DNA of 64,000 nucleotides from Struthio camelus (GCF_040807025.1 NC_090952.1:22565068-22629067), one strand, 5' to 3'; counted from the stretch's first letter, positions 10,501 through 23,999 are shown. Notes: generated from the sequence alone by a model not told the origin. Made by a program: numbers and translations.

Positions 10501-13500
10501 TCACGTTTGCACAATACTCATCATAACCTGGACCTGATCTAAAAATGAGATCATTGTAGCATGACTCACTGCCTAGGAATAAATGCATTTTAAGGTAGCT
10601 TGATTGGGACAATCAGATTAACATAAGCAAGTCTGGAATTCTGTCGAATGCCAGAGGACATTCAAACAGTGGAGGAAACATGGCACTGGAAATCTTGTCA
10701 CATGCTTTAAATCATCATCAGAAAGTGAGCCAAAGATTTATTGCAGACTTGTAGAGATGATTTACACAACCCAAAATGAGATAGGCACCCTAAAGGAAAA
10801 GTTCTGGAGTATTTTTCATTACTGCACAGACACTGGTCTCCACTAAACTGCAGTTACATGTTGTTTTCCTTTTAATTAGCTGTTCAAGCCCCACATAAAT
10901 CAATGAGAAAGCATCTCCAAAAGGGCTCATGTTTCAGTAATGTGGCTTTGGATCTGACACAGCATCCACTGAAATCAATAGGAACTTTTTAAGTGACTTC
11001 ATTGGGTTCTGGATCAAGAGTTGGGTCAAGACTAACATGCTTTCTTACCAGTGATAGTCAGAGCATCATTGTAAGACAGGGAGAAGAAATGCAGTTCCAT
11101 CAAATCCATCTTAACATAACCCCCTTCACCGCTATTCAGCGCAATCCAGATGTCTCCAAATTCCTAAACCCTTCCTAGAGCTACTTCAGCCTGCTGACAT
11201 GATGTAGAGAAACTAGAACGTTATTTGTGGGGTGGGTACTCATCTGCCCTTCACATGTGAAGGTATGAGGGGATAAGGCAATCTGGAATTTATTCACTCA
11301 TTTTTCTGGACTTTGAATGGAGTCGGGATGGGAGGGGAGAAGATTTCATTCTCCTTCAAGCAGGATATTGGGCAGAGCTGAAACTAAATTACTTTGGAAA
11401 TACTGACTTTGCAACTGCATTGAACCACACTGTACCAAGACCCGCTAGATCTTGCATTGCTTGACAAACACAACCTGTGCTGTATCCACTTCCTAGGCTT
11501 ACAATCTTTCTGCAAGGAGTTAGAGGCACATGTTGTCCTTGATTTCTGCAACTTCTCACGTTCAGAAGTTACGATGACACCAGAATCCCCACTCTTCCTC
11601 AGGGAGCTGCCACACAGAGCGAGTCTCCGAGCATGCTGCAAGATCTACTACATGCACGGAGAACCAGTATCACCTTGTGTGATCCTAGTAGTATCACGTG
11701 CAGAATTAAACAGCTTGCTTTAAAATCAAGAGCAGAACCTATCAAGAAGCTACCAATGAGTCATGCATATCTCCAGTTGAGTTTATTAACTAAGCTTACG
11801 CTCCTCACTGCCTTATTTAAAATCACCAAGACTGCGTGCGCTATGAAAATCTCCTTCAAAAGCCATGGCTAAGTTTTGTGGTAACGCTTCTTCACGCCTG
11901 TGCTGGGAGGTCTGTTTGCTGTGACTGCAGCTGGTCAGCAGCACATTCCCCTGGAGCTCACCCAGTCCCAAACACAGTGTCATGAACCTGAGATGCATAA
12001 AACTGTGCCTTAACACTGGTTCATCTCTTCCCTTTCCATGGCCCTTAATAGCCACCACAGAGCAAATCAGACGGGAGAAAAAGGGTTTTCTCCCACCAAG
12101 TAACGACATAAGACAACTACATATCAGATTTTTTTACAGAAAGCAAGGGCCAAATAGGAGTCTGTTGGGGTAACTGAGGAGGCATTATTCTCTCAAACAC
12201 CAAAATCCCAAGTTTTCTATGGGTAGGTAACACCTCTTCCAATGGGCAGAGCCAAATAATGTAGCCAGTCCTGCAGTATCCTAAGTACCACATTAAGCCA
12301 GGGAGTCCCAAATATACCTTACTCCTACACTGCTGCTATCTGCAGTAGCAACAACCTCACACATGCTTTGGAAGACATTCACTATTTTGAACAGCATCCT
12401 CCCTCACTTCGCTGCGACATACGTCCCACAGCACAGGCATCCCTGTTTTAAGCAGAAATGTCAGCAGTGTCACTGACACCAGGGCACAGATGCATGCTCA
12501 CGATGCTTTGCATCAGGGTTTGGGTGGGCCTCAATTTTCCCCAAGGGACAAAAAGGTGAAGGTAAAACCTGTTCCTCCTTACTGCCCAGGATCTCATGTG
12601 CTTGGTTACCCTTGTGAATGCAACTCTGTGTCATTGCAGTGTAACAAAAATTGATGTCTACAGCTTTAGATCCTCCATATTACACAACGTTGCTCTCTGC
12701 AAAGGCTTTAGGAAATGCTCTTGCGCCTGGAAAAAGCCTAGGGGAACATTCTGGCTGCTGCCCAAAATCCTTACTGCCAGGTCTGGAAGCCATTTTCACC
12801 TTCGTTTTACAGACCTCTCTTCCTAGAACTACTTGCTTTGATTTTCCATGAATGCCATGTGGGTTTTCAGCACACGCCATCCTGCTTTCTCCTCTGTCAG
12901 TCCAATCCCATCTCTGGACTGTTCCTCTAATGCACTACCTCTTCCAAATGGAGTTTTGATTAATCTAGGACTGAGTAACCCTGGCCATCTGCTAACATGA
13001 GAGGGATGAGACACTAGGCTGCAAGTGATCTTTCCTCTGTTGCCCTCTAAGGAATGATGGGGGCCAAACCACACAGACCTTTCTCAGACTTGGCCTACAA
13101 GTTTCATCACTCCATCTGGGCATTTTTTTATTATAATTTCAGTATTAATGCAAAATGTCTAGTTCAAACAATTAGTGCAGAATGTGGGGTCTATTCCATT
13201 TCACGTGCTCCAATACTACAGAAAAGCTTTGCTTCTATTGATGAATCTGACACTCCAGGCAGAATAGTAATTACACTTAAATTCCTGTTCCAACTCCCAC
13301 TGTTGTATCTATTTCTGGAAGATGCTTAGTCTTGTTGTTTAATTCCCTGTCTCCAGATAAGTTATAGTGTGAAATTTTAACTACATAAGCTAGTTTTACC
13401 TAGAGATCTATATTGTGCATCTCTTTAGCTGGTGAAAATTGGTGCAATCCCATTTTCTCATCAGTTTGTATCAGCTGCGAATCTGGCTTTTTAATACCAT

Positions 13501-14736
13501 GTTAAATTATGCTTTCATCCACTATTAACTTTCATGCCATATTCACATTGCTCCTGCTGTTAAGCACCTTGGAGATGCTGATACAACTGCAATCCCATGA
13601 GTCACTTCTGCAAGGAATGAAAATAGGAAAGAAGTGAGTGGCAGATAACGCAAGGACAGGAGAGGGGGATAGCTGACAATATTATTGGAATAAACAAACA
13701 AACAATGAACTCTGCCATCTACCCTAAGAAGAATTAAGTGGAGTGACCGAGGTGGGATTAGATACTGCTAATTTTCCTTCAGACTTCTATGGTCCTATAT
13801 TAAACCCTGCATGGTCTGGTTATCACTCTGAGCAACAAGGCTATTAAATACATCAAGCTGTGGGGTGATAGGAGCAGCTTATGAGCTTGGGCCTTTGTGG
13901 GTGAAAGAATTTCCTTTCAAGTCTGGCAGCATTTTCTAATTACACTTTCTGAGCCTGTTGCTTGAATGTTTTGGGAAATTAGCACTTTAAGTCAGGAGTC
14001 TGTATTCCCAGACAAAGCTGATTTTGTTTCCAGTAACTCCGACAGTTGCCATGTTTAAGTTTAATGGTATTAGGTCTTGTGCAGGGAAAGCCTTCCTGCC
14101 GTTAGCAAAAAGTGCTAATTATAAATGAGATGCCTCAAGTGACGCTTACCTCTGTTGTTGTATTTCACACAGCTATTTCCCTGAAAAATGACAGAGCTGG
14201 CTCTTGCTTCCAGCTCTGCTGTTGATTTGCAGTCCTTGCCTACCATGATGTCTTTAGGATACGCAGTTCCACTTCCTGCGTATTTACAAAATACCTGGCG
14301 AGAGGCAGTCCCAGTCTAAGCTGGAGACCGTGCTGTGGGTGCATTACAAGTTTATGCATATTAAAGGTTGCCCGTCTACCCTCCCTCCCACCAGATATCA
14401 CTTCTTTCTTTTTCCTAAATATTGCTAATTCCTACATATTCATGCTGGAGACACACCAAGAATGGCGTAGCAGGGAGGGCTGGGAGGGCTGCTGGGATCC
14501 CAGCAAACTGGCCAACCACCTGCATGAGCCTCGTGCAGTTGTAGCTACATCACCACTGGTATCCCCATCCCACACAAGTGTGCAAAGAGCATGGTGGCAA
14601 AAAGCTTATCGACTGGAGAGAGGCACAGCTCCTAAAACTGCTGCTTTATCTGCTCTGACCTCTGCCTGCCTGGGAATCTGCTTTGCGGCTGGAGATGGAG
14701 TTGCCACTCAGTCACACCTGGAAACATGGCACTTAT
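7590..14736. other. Unique non-coding DNA, no gene recognised
   Basis: About 7 kb with no supported gene on either strand. All open frames are under 100 codons and most overlap frames on the other strand. Only minor low-complexity spots are seen, for example an ACCA-type run near 9208-9222 and a CAAA run near 13690-13706. I see no CR1, LTR or DNA-transposon remains that I can support. Confidence 0.65.
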
Positions 14737-14760
14737 CACAGAATCACAAAATCACAGAAT
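14737..14760 (-). repeat. CR1 3' terminal octamer repeats (x3)
   Basis: Three 8-base units at 14737-14744, 14745-14752 and 14753-14760 (plus strand CACAGAAT, CACAAAAT, CACAGAAT). These are the diagnostic 3' end of CR1, thought to be part of what the reverse transcriptase recognises when priming. They use G where the commonest chicken form has A (ATTCTATG). They fix the 3' end of the insertion. Confidence 0.9.
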
Positions 14761-14824
14761 CGTTTAGGTTGGAAGGAACCTCTGGAGATCATCTAGTCCA
14801 ACCTCCCTGCTCAAGCAGGGACCT

Positions 14825-15745
14825 CTACAGCATATTGCCCAGGATCACATCCAGACGGGTTTTGAATATCTCCAGGGAAGGAGACTCCACTACCTCTCTG
14901 GGCAACCTGCTCCAATGCTCTGTCACCCTCACAGTGAAGAAGTTCTTTCTCAGGTTCAGATGGAACTTCCTGTGGTTCAGTTTCTGCCCGTTGCCTCTTG
15001 TCCTGTCGCTGGGCACCACGGAGAAGAGGCTGGCCTCATCCTCTTGACACTCCCCCTTCAGATACTTGTACACGTTGATGAGATCGCCTCTCAATCTTCT
15101 CTTCTCCAGGCTGAACAGGCCCAGCTCTTGCAGTCTTTCTTCATAGGAGAGGTGCTCCAGCCCTCTAATCCTCTTGGTAGCCCTCCGCTGGACTCTCTCC
15201 AGGAGTGCCATGTCTCTCTTGTACTGGGGAGCCCAGAACTGGACACAGTCCTCCAGGTGAGGCCTCACCAGGGCTGAGTAGAGGGGCAGGATCACCTCCC
15301 TCCACCTGCTGGCAACACTCTGCCTAATGCACCCCAGGAGACCATTGGCCTTCTTGGCCACAAGGGCACACTGCTGGCTCATGTTTAACTTGTTGTCGAC
15401 CAGCACTCCCAGGTCCTTCTCTGCAGAGCTACTTTCCAGCAGGTCAACCCCCAGCCTGTACTGGTGCATGGGATTATTCCTCCTCAGGTGCAGGACCCTT
15501 CACTTGCCTTTGTGGAACTTCAGGAGGTTCCTCTCCGCCCAGCTCTCCAGCCTGTCCAGGTCCCTCTGAATGGCAGCACGGTCTTCTGGTGTATCAGCCT
15601 CTCCCCCCAGTTTAGTATCATCAGCAAACTTGCTGAGGGTGCACTCTGTCCCTTCCTCCAGGTCATTGATGAATATATTGAACAAGACTGGACCCAGGAC
15701 TGACCCCTGGGGGATACTGCTAGCTACAGGCCTCCAACTTATCTT
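14825..15745 (-). pseudogene. CR1 ORF2 C-terminal reverse-transcriptase fragment, one nonsense codon
   Basis: On the minus strand about 300 codons are open except for one stop. The frame begins inside the reverse-transcriptase domain with [11 protein letters not shown] (codons near 15712-15680). It continues through the catalytic KFADDTKL, whose two aspartates are encoded at 15617-15622, and then the post-catalytic region [23 protein letters not shown] at 15502-15500 stands where the family has a cysteine codon. After it the frame resumes with [28 protein letters not shown] and WAPQYKRD, and ends ILGNML with TAG at 14825-14827. No frameshift is seen, so decay is slight. Without its N-terminal half the product could not function. 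Confidence 0.9.
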
Positions 15746-15760
15746 GACAGGGCTGCTCTC

Positions 15761-18700
15761 ATCTGCTTTCAGAGGTGAGCTGCGGGACTAGAAGTGGCTC
15801 TCCCTTTCGGTAGGCGAGTCTTCTTATCAAAATAATGCTTTGACCTAAAAAGTTCAGTAAATTTCATTTCAGTTTGACTTAGATAGGGGGCTTCCTTCTT
15901 TTTCAAGGTGAAAAGCTTGACGGTGTTTTGTGATGGTGCCTCTTCAGCTAAGCTATGTTGTAGAGTTAAAAATAAGTAAGTCCTATCTACAAAAACATGC
16001 TGCGCTCACCTTCCTTCCTACTACTGGTTTTCTTCAGGTGGGTTAGCGTGAAGAGCAGATGCAGAGTACAGTGGTTCTGGTATGGATGACAGCTGCTCCA
16101 CAAATGAAATCCTTGGGTGACTTTTGTTTTCACGTTTGCAGTCCTACTTTTCAGCTGAAATATTGTGTTTCTTTTCCTTTCCTGAGTAAGGGGAGATAAG
16201 AATATTACTTCTCTCATTTTTCTTATCTCATGAACATCATCTTTGCTTTGCTGAACAATTTCCACACTGGTTTTGGGACACTAATGGCAGGGAGCAAAGG
16301 GACAACAGGAAGGCTTGCACATCTGCAAAGCACAAGGCCCGTTTTGCTGCCTTCTCATTGAATTCATATATATACTTTTTCCAGTTAGGGAAAATAGATT
16401 TTTTTTGTACCTTTTTGTGATTAGCACTAGTCTTTGAATATTGAGTAATCCACTCAATCAGTAAATTTGAATCTGCTTTGGGGACGCAAATAGAGGTCTT
16501 GTTTTGTGAACCACACTTCATTATACAAGCAGTAATACACTAACTTTACAGTGGAAATACTTTCCTCTGACATGTGAAATCGATTTATTTATTGGTAGAA
16601 ATGAAAATAAACCACTTTGAAGTGGAAATATTATTATGCCCTTTAGATTTTACTTTGATGATGCCTACAATACCATTGCTGTTAAACATCTGTTTAAATC
16701 TTAATTAAATGGTGCTTCCATAAGAAAAACAATCATATCATCCTCTATAATACAGGGTTTCTGTAATTGCTCCAAAACAGTAAAATTACGTTTTAAAAAT
16801 TACTTCTCCTTCTATCAACAGGATTTGTTGTAGGCTGTAAATTATTTTTAGATTTATTGAAATCCTAGCAAGGAAGCATCAGTTGTAACGACTTTTCACA
16901 TGTTTGTTATAAAAGTGTTCCATGCTGCAAAGAGATCTGCAAATATGAACTTCGCTCTTTGATGAGTGGGTGACTTCAAATGGTTTTTTTTTTTTTCCTT
17001 AAGTCCTTCCAGAAGCAGGAGTGATGCTTATCAATCGATCGGACTTGTTCCTTCAGCTTGTCTTCTATGTCAGTCTAATGACAGAGTGGCTCTCTCCATC
17101 CCCGTGCACTCGTGCACAGCACCAGCTACCAGAGAAGCAGCAGCCCAAGAAAACAGTCACTGAACCATTGCACTGACCTGCTCTGCTGTCCCACACCAGA
17201 GTCCGGCTCCACAGTCCCCCGCGAGGAGCAGGGACTGGCGGGCAGCTTAGCCACATTATATGGGATGAGAGAACAGATCTGTGTTATATCTATCTGCTAC
17301 AGAAGGTTTTCAGTGTCTCATCTAGCAAAATAGCAGTTTATCTGCTTAAACAGCTCCCTCCTCCATGGACTCAGACCTTTAGGAGCCTCTCTAGCTGACA
17401 TATAGCGCTAACATAACTCCATAAGCTTCAAACTGCACTGCTGCAGGAAATAATTTGATTCTCAGAGTCCAGCATTTCCTCAGCAACTACAGCATAGAAA
17501 ATTGAAGGCAACCTCATCAAGCCTAGGCTTAATGATTTAAATGTTCTTGACTTCAGGTTTTATCTGTTTTTCTGAAAGTATCCTCTGGCAAAAAGGTTGC
17601 TCTTTTATTCCACAGAGTAAGAGGCAACATAGCATTACTCTACCCTTCATTTGTTTCCTGGAAATATCTTATGCCAGTGAGTCACCCACCTCCTTTGAGC
17701 TCAGTATGATCATAAACATTTGCAGAGTGCCCACTTCCAAACAAGACTCAACTTTGTTCAACAAGAATTTTGGTTAAGAAACTGGGGGGGAAAAAAAAAG
17801 TTTTCCTCTCTCTGAGAGAGCAGGTTTCCTAAAGCAAAATTGAAGTGCTACCTCCATTTGTCCTCTTCCTCCTCCAGGACTGCCATTTCAGGATGACTTT
17901 TAAGAATTGTGGGTCGTACTCTCCTCTCACATACACCCACCTAGAAATACTCCACGAACCACAATCTTGGAAGTGCTTGCCTAGGGAAAGCAACTGAATT
18001 CATGGAGAGAAAAACATTGCTGAGTTTGTGTTTTACTGGGTGTTGCCACCACTCCAGTCAGTGTGAGCTTGCCGCTGGGTTTTACACGGCAGAAGGGAGT
18101 GAGGAAAGCAACTGAGAACAGAAATGTCCTTTCCCACAGCGTGCTGAGGGCCATGTTCACTAAAACCCACGGATGAAGCAGGTTACTTACCCAGACCGTG
18201 CTGGAGTAGACTTATCTGACATATTCTGCTATTGGCTTGCACTGCCAAGAGTCTACTTTGGTGAAGCTTTTAGGGTGCTGTAACTTCCACCTCTTTCAGT
18301 GATCTCCCTCAGACTCTGGCCCTGCCCATCTCACAGCCCTGAGCTTCCCACTTCCCTGCATCGAGCGGGAAGCAAGGGAAGCCTTAGCTCTCCACAAAAT
18401 GACCCTCTTGCCAATCAGCACCGTGCTCCAGCATGCTCCCAGGAAGGCTCAGCCAGCTCAGAGTGACTCCCCTGCCACCGATCTGCTGGCAAGCCCTTTG
18501 AGTGTTTTCTGGCAGGCTATTAGGTAAAGTTCCGCAAATCACCTGTTTTTGCACCAGCTGACTTAAAGACCAGTTCCTCTCAAGACCCACCTTGGACAGC
18601 AATTCCTCTCCACTGAGGGCATTTGTACAACAGAATGGCTGCAGCACCAATTTTTACAAACGCTGCGGGGGGAGATGAGAGCTCCCTGCCTCACTCACTG

Positions 18701-21700
18701 CATGCACAGGATGCAATTCCTCCCTCCATAACAGATGGGCAATAGGTGACTCTCTCCAAGCCAGAGTGGAAATGGAGATCTGTGCATGTGGACTACCACA
18801 CTCCCAGGGAACTGCTTCCCGGTGTTTCACTCCCTGAACCCACCGATAAGTTGCAGTCTGGCTCGAGCAGTGCAGGTGTCCTTTGCATGCCCTGTACTGG
18901 TCTGCTCAGAGCAGTACTCAGACAACTTTGGTGAGAGCTGGAATGAGCTTTTGCTGCATTAAGCTATATTTTAAGATAGGAGTTTGCACCCAGCATGACA
19001 ATGTGCTGAATTTCCCACACCAAAAAGTAGCTGTTTGATGAAAACTGGAACTGCTGACAACAGTGACAGTATAAAGTGATCTTAGTCATTTAAATTACAC
19101 AGTGGCAGGCTCAGATTCTCACACTAAGAAAAAGAAAAGTGATGATTTGGAGCATACAATGAAAGCAACACTTCCCTTCCTGAAACGGATTAATTTTCTT
19201 TGAGATTAAGCCAGCATTCAGAACTGAACAACATGTGCTAATACTATTGGCAAATTTCAGATTATAACACCATAGTGGTCATCAAATAACATAGATTAAT
19301 GCTCTGACTGTGCTTTAAGGCACTCACCCAAATGCAGTGGTTATAGTTTGGCCCTTAGGAGAGGCAGCTTCTTCCTTCTACAGGGCCCTTGAATCAATGA
19401 ACTGGCTTCAGCCTTTGTTAACGTTCCTATCCTATGCACATCCCATGCAGCACAATCAAGTCCTCATGGCACAGATGCTCCAGGAAAATAAATTTCAAAG
19501 TAGCATGTATGACTGAGGCCAGGGAATGACACACACTTCAACAGGCTTTGATCATACTCCCAGGCAGGTGTCCAGCAATGGACCAACCATAACCCTACCT
19601 CAGCTCTCCACACCTGCGATAGAGTAACTGATTGCTCAGCCTTGATGTTGCATTAGGTTACTTTGCATGGAATAAGATACAAATCCAGAAAATGTATTGG
19701 TGTCTACAGAAAATCCTCTCCTCAAGTTATTACTCAAAGATTCAAAGCCAACTGGCCCTTTTAGGTCTAGGGAAAGTGCAGACTCCATCAACATGATAGT
19801 CAGAATTCCATACAAATCCAGTCAGGGGTGACAATAACCAGGAGACCCTGGCAAATCCCCTCCACTAGCTCTCACAGACCTGGAGCAGTTGTACAGGCAG
19901 ACTGCAGGGAGCACCTCTAGGAGGTACTTCCATGCAATGGATCTACCCATACAGGCTTTCCTCAGCTGGACTAGATCACCTTTCCGCCTTAGGTTGCAGC
20001 TGCTGCAGGAACTTGTTGCCCTGCTCAGACCTGCAAATCCCCATGCAGCAGGCCGTGCTCCAAGGACCTGCTGCTTGGGATGGAGTACAGCAGAGGTGAA
20101 GCTTTGCTGAACCAAAGCCAACAAGCCCTACATCTCTGCAAAGATGCTAATTAGCATCTTAGTCAGCCTGGGGCCCAGCCCACATGTGGGTGGCCCCACC
20201 ACACATGCTGCTCAGGCTGAGCTCAGCACAGCGCCACAGGCTGAGTGCTCCCTGGGGCATTACAGCACTGGCTCGCAGCCAGTCTCTCCCTTTCGGGAAG
20301 TAAGCAGCCCTTACTTACATATCTTCTGCCACCAGAGCAAAGCAACGGAGTTGTCACAGGCCCTCTGTGCCTGGAAGATCATGTTTTTTAACCACCATCT
20401 TCATAAGCCCTCATCATCAAAAATAGGGCATCCAGCAAGCAAGGGATCCCTGCCACAGGCTCGTTGCATTTCTGATACTCTCACAGGGGAGGGAAGAGGC
20501 AGCATGACAGACACGGCTGTCCCACACGTGGTACCTGAATGTCTCAGTCCAGCTACACCCACAGCCATGAAAGATTTGGCTCTTACTTTCCTAAGTAAAG
20601 GCAGTTCTTTCCTCCCCTTGCTGGCTGTGGGTTATCCAAGTGCAATCCACAGTCACACTCCACAGGAGCCTCCCATTTCAGGTAGATTTGCTTTATTTTT
20701 GTGTGCTAGTTAGTGACATAAGCGGCTCTTGCAGTTGCATTCAAGAGCGATCCTTGCACCAGCAGGAGGCAAAGGGAAACCTTGGGATGCCGTAGAAGGC
20801 ACCTCCTCCAGGACCTGCGACAGTTATCACATTGCCATGGCAACAGCTCCTGCTGGTGCCACTGCCCCCATGTAACTGAATGGGCAATGTCATTGTGCCG
20901 TGTCCAGGAACCTGCTTCCTATGCTCAGAGAGCGGCTGCCACTCCGGCAGCCTTCACTCTACTGGCTGGAAAAGCCTTGGTTGCAGCCGTCAGGTCTGCA
21001 AAACTCCTGTCACCTGAAAGTGCAAAAAGAGCGTTCAAAGCATGTGGGGGATTCCTTTGTCCCCCAAAACATTTGCTACCTTGACAGATGCCCATCCTGT
21101 CAGTAGGTTCAGAGCAAACAAAAGGAAATGAGATTCTGCAAAGCCTGTAATTAAATCATGGAACTTCTAGCTACAGGATATTGTAACAGCTAAAAGTATA
21201 AATAAGCTGATGAAGAGCTTAGGGAAATTCATCCACCGTGACTCTGCACAGTGGTCTGTGTGCAAAGTCCACCTCAGAACTACCTGATTATCCACGCTGA
21301 AATATCTGGTTGCTGGAAGTTGAGGAAAGGAAAAGGGGGAAGGGATCCATCTAAACACATCCTGCTACAATGCTGTTTCCCAAGTGTCTGTACTGGCTTG
21401 TGCTGGAGATGGACTACAAGGTGGTCCAGCCCCTGGGTCAGAGCCGCTCCAGCCTTGGTTTTCCCTGCTCTGGCAAGTGTCTCCGTATGCAGTTCACAGA
21501 CAGGGATCTCATCACAGCAGACTGTGTAGGGTTACTAGCGAGGCACAAATGTACCAGACGGAGGAATAAGTGGCAGAAAAATCCATCAGCGCCAGACAGT
21601 CGAGATAGTGGCAGCACCAGGTCCGGAGGCCCCATGTGCCTTCACAGCTCCACCATGCTGCTCAAGGGCTTGAATTCAAGCAGACTGGCATTTTCCTCTG

Positions 21701-23920
21701 CTGCAATTTCTCTTTCTAGGGATCCAGAAAACATTCCCAATCCCCCCCTCCTTTCCCTTCTCTCTTCCCATCCCCTGCCAGAGCTGGCTCATAACTGCAG
21801 CTTCATCTACAGGCTGACTCAACCATCCGGCACAGCTGCAGCTCAACTGCTCACCAGATGGCCAGGGATCTCCAGAGCCCTCCTGTCTGCCTGATTCCTC
21901 CCTTCCCAGCTGCTCCCCAAGCCGGCAAACTCATCAGCCCTCCGGAGAAACATATCAGGTGTGCGGCACCCCAAAACCTGGTGCACACGTGGCCTCAGCC
22001 ACGCCAAGCCTCTGCTCCTCCTCAAGACAGTCATCTATCCACCTAAAGCAGCTTAACGCCAGTGAGACTTTGAGCTGTGACTGCCAGACGAGCAGCAGCT
22101 CAGAGAACTGTCCGCCTGGACATGCTGCCAAGGTAACGCCGGCACAACAGGCGCCGGGGCCTGGGGAGAAGAGATAGCTAGGAAGAGACGGAGGAATATG
22201 GAGAGAGAAGAGTGAACAGCATGCTTTCATAGAGAAGTTAATCCTCTGTCCTTTAAGGAAATTCAGGCAGTGACTTGCCATTAATTGCCCGTTCCTCCAA
22301 TTTTTTTTATTTTGTTTTATAAACTGACCCTGAGCAGCAGTTGATTTAAACATGCAGTGTAGCCACAGTGAGGATTAGTTTAATGATACTAATCAAGAAA
22401 TTCGGGTAACGTTCAAACTTTCTCCGTTCTGAGTCAGAGAGACCTAACCTGAGGCTTACCTCATAGAAAATTTAGGCTACTTTGAGATTTATAGCCTGGG
22501 TTTAATGAAATATTTTCTCTTGTCACAGTCACACACCGTAACTGTGTATGTATGTAATTCTAGCTGTGAGAAATGAGCTCAGTTCATAGTCTGGCTTGTT
22601 CTTATTCTCCAAGTCAAGGCTCATCTTCACGTGTGCAAAATGGCATCCAAGGGGAGTCCTTTTTCTGCACAGATCAATTGCTTGCTGTTAGGGCATAACC
22701 CATGCAGCAGCATCACGGACATGGCTGAAGAAAAACCTAATCCGTGCTTGCAAAAATACTCTCCCAACGTTAAACTAGCTCTAGAAGTGAATTATTCCTG
22801 CTCAGGTAAGTTACCCTTGAAATACTCCCAGGCCTAAGAACTGTGTTTCAAAAGCAGTGAAACCCATGGGGCAGCTCAATTACCTTTGAAAACCTCCTCT
22901 CCTTCTAGCTGAAGCTCAATGCTGCTCCCTTGCTTTCCCCAGAAGGATTAAAGCCTCTGCTAGCAGGAAAAGATGTTCCCACTTGGTCTTTGAAAAGCAG
23001 TCTGTCCACACACACACAGACCCCTGAAGCCAGAATTCATGAAAAAAGGAGAAAAACGACCTCTTTCCAGCAACTCTTTGAATTTCTCTCTGAGCCTGTC
23101 CATGGCCCCTCCGGCTGCTTCGCCCCTTCAGCGCCGTGCTTTAGCAACCACACATCCCCACGCTTTGTTGGGGAACTCCTTGTGCTTCAGAGCCAGCGCA
23201 GGAGCTACGACCCCGCTGTGCCGCCACGTCTTCTACACGGAGGCTGAAACGCCGTCTGACAGTCAGTTGTTCTCCCACTTGTCTTTGCCTTACTATTTCT
23301 TTCCTAGGTTTGTTCATATGTGAGAGTCTGGTACATACATATGTCCATATCCCTCAATCATGCTATAATGAGTTGTCTCACACTGTCGCTTCTACATAGC
23401 TGCTAAAAGGAGGAGTGTTTTAAATAAACAGTGAATGCAGAAATGAGAATTAGGAAGAAGATTTGACTGGTTCTGGAAAATACGGTGGGGAAGGAGGAGA
23501 AAAATATATGAACCGTGCAGGAATGCAGACACGCAGGTCGGGCCGAGCTCAGACTGTTTCCTGTCCACAAGGCAGACTTGGTCACTGCTGGGACAAGAGT
23601 CTCCTGGATATGGTGCTGAAGTTACTGAAAGAAAAAGCACTTGTTAGAGCTGTTTGTCAGACAGCAAGGTAATACAGACCAGCGGAAAAGTGGTCCCACC
23701 GAAACAATCAGGTCATTAAAAAAAGAAATGTTTAAGAAATTCTTACAGAGTTTTTAGATAAGCAGAAAGCTAAACAGACGCTGATGGGGAGGCTGAGACG
23801 ACAAGCGGCTGGTAGTCAGGCAAGCAACGGAGCACGGCGGCCGTCACCATCCGATCCTGCGTTTGCACACAGCCTCGGCTGATGCCATTCAAGGGTTAAA
23901 ATCAGCAGTGCCAGCCAAAA
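15761..23920. other. Unique non-coding DNA with a GC-richer middle part
   Basis: No gene is recognised in about 8 kb. A T13 run at 16984-16996 and a G7A9 run at 17784-17799 are the only simple repeats of note. Between about 19.8 and 22.2 kb the DNA is visibly richer in G and C, which lowers stop-codon frequency. That explains the two longest plus-strand frames, 20144-20713 (189 codons, rich in Ser, Pro and His) and 21370-21894 (174 codons). Neither has a signal peptide, membrane segment, domain motif or splice context that argues for coding, and both overlap frames on the other strand. Confidence 0.6.
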
Positions 23921-23923
23921 GAA

Positions 23924-23952
23924 GTGTGTGTGTGGGGGGGGGGGGGGGGGGG
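23924..23952 (+). repeat. GT microsatellite running into a G19 homopolymer
   Basis: A short GT repeat (23924-23934) passes directly into nineteen G bases (23934-23952). Such a G run can fold into a four-stranded G-quadruplex on the plus strand, and is a known cause of sequencing and assembly error, so its true length is uncertain. It lies about 50 bases before the CpG-dense patch at 24000. Confidence 0.9.
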
Positions 23953-23999
23953 AATCAAGCTGCCACTTGATTACAGCAGCCAGCGTTAGCAACACAAAG

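Larger units (their letters stand above)
14737..15760 (-). mobile_element. CR1 LINE retrotransposon, 5'-truncated copy
   Basis: A chicken-repeat-1 element in minus orientation. Its 3' end is at 14737-14760, where three tandem octamers read in sense as ATTCTGTG, ATTTTGTG, ATTCTGTG. Next come a short 3' untranslated part (14761-14824) and the C-terminal third of the ORF2 protein. CR1 encodes an endonuclease and a reverse transcriptase that copy the RNA at a chromosomal nick (target-primed reverse transcription); most copies are truncated at the 5' end, as here. Coding similarity is clear up to about 15745; the exact 5' boundary (15745-15790) is uncertain. It cannot move, because the endonuclease domain and most of the polymerase are missing. 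No target-site duplication is obvious, which is usual for CR1. Confidence 0.95.

Noticed and set aside
14442-15791. Plus-strand open frames across the CR1 copy (201, 120, 80, 79 and 73 codons)
   Set aside because: They are antisense shadows of the minus-strand reverse-transcriptase frame and its 3' end; the minus frame carries the real motifs.
20144-20713. 189-codon plus-strand frame
   Set aside because: Low-complexity Ser/Pro/His composition, GC-richer surroundings that reduce stops, no domain, and no splice or promoter context.
21370-21894. 174-codon plus-strand frame
   Set aside because: Overlaps several other frames on both strands in a GC-rich stretch, and no family is recognisable.
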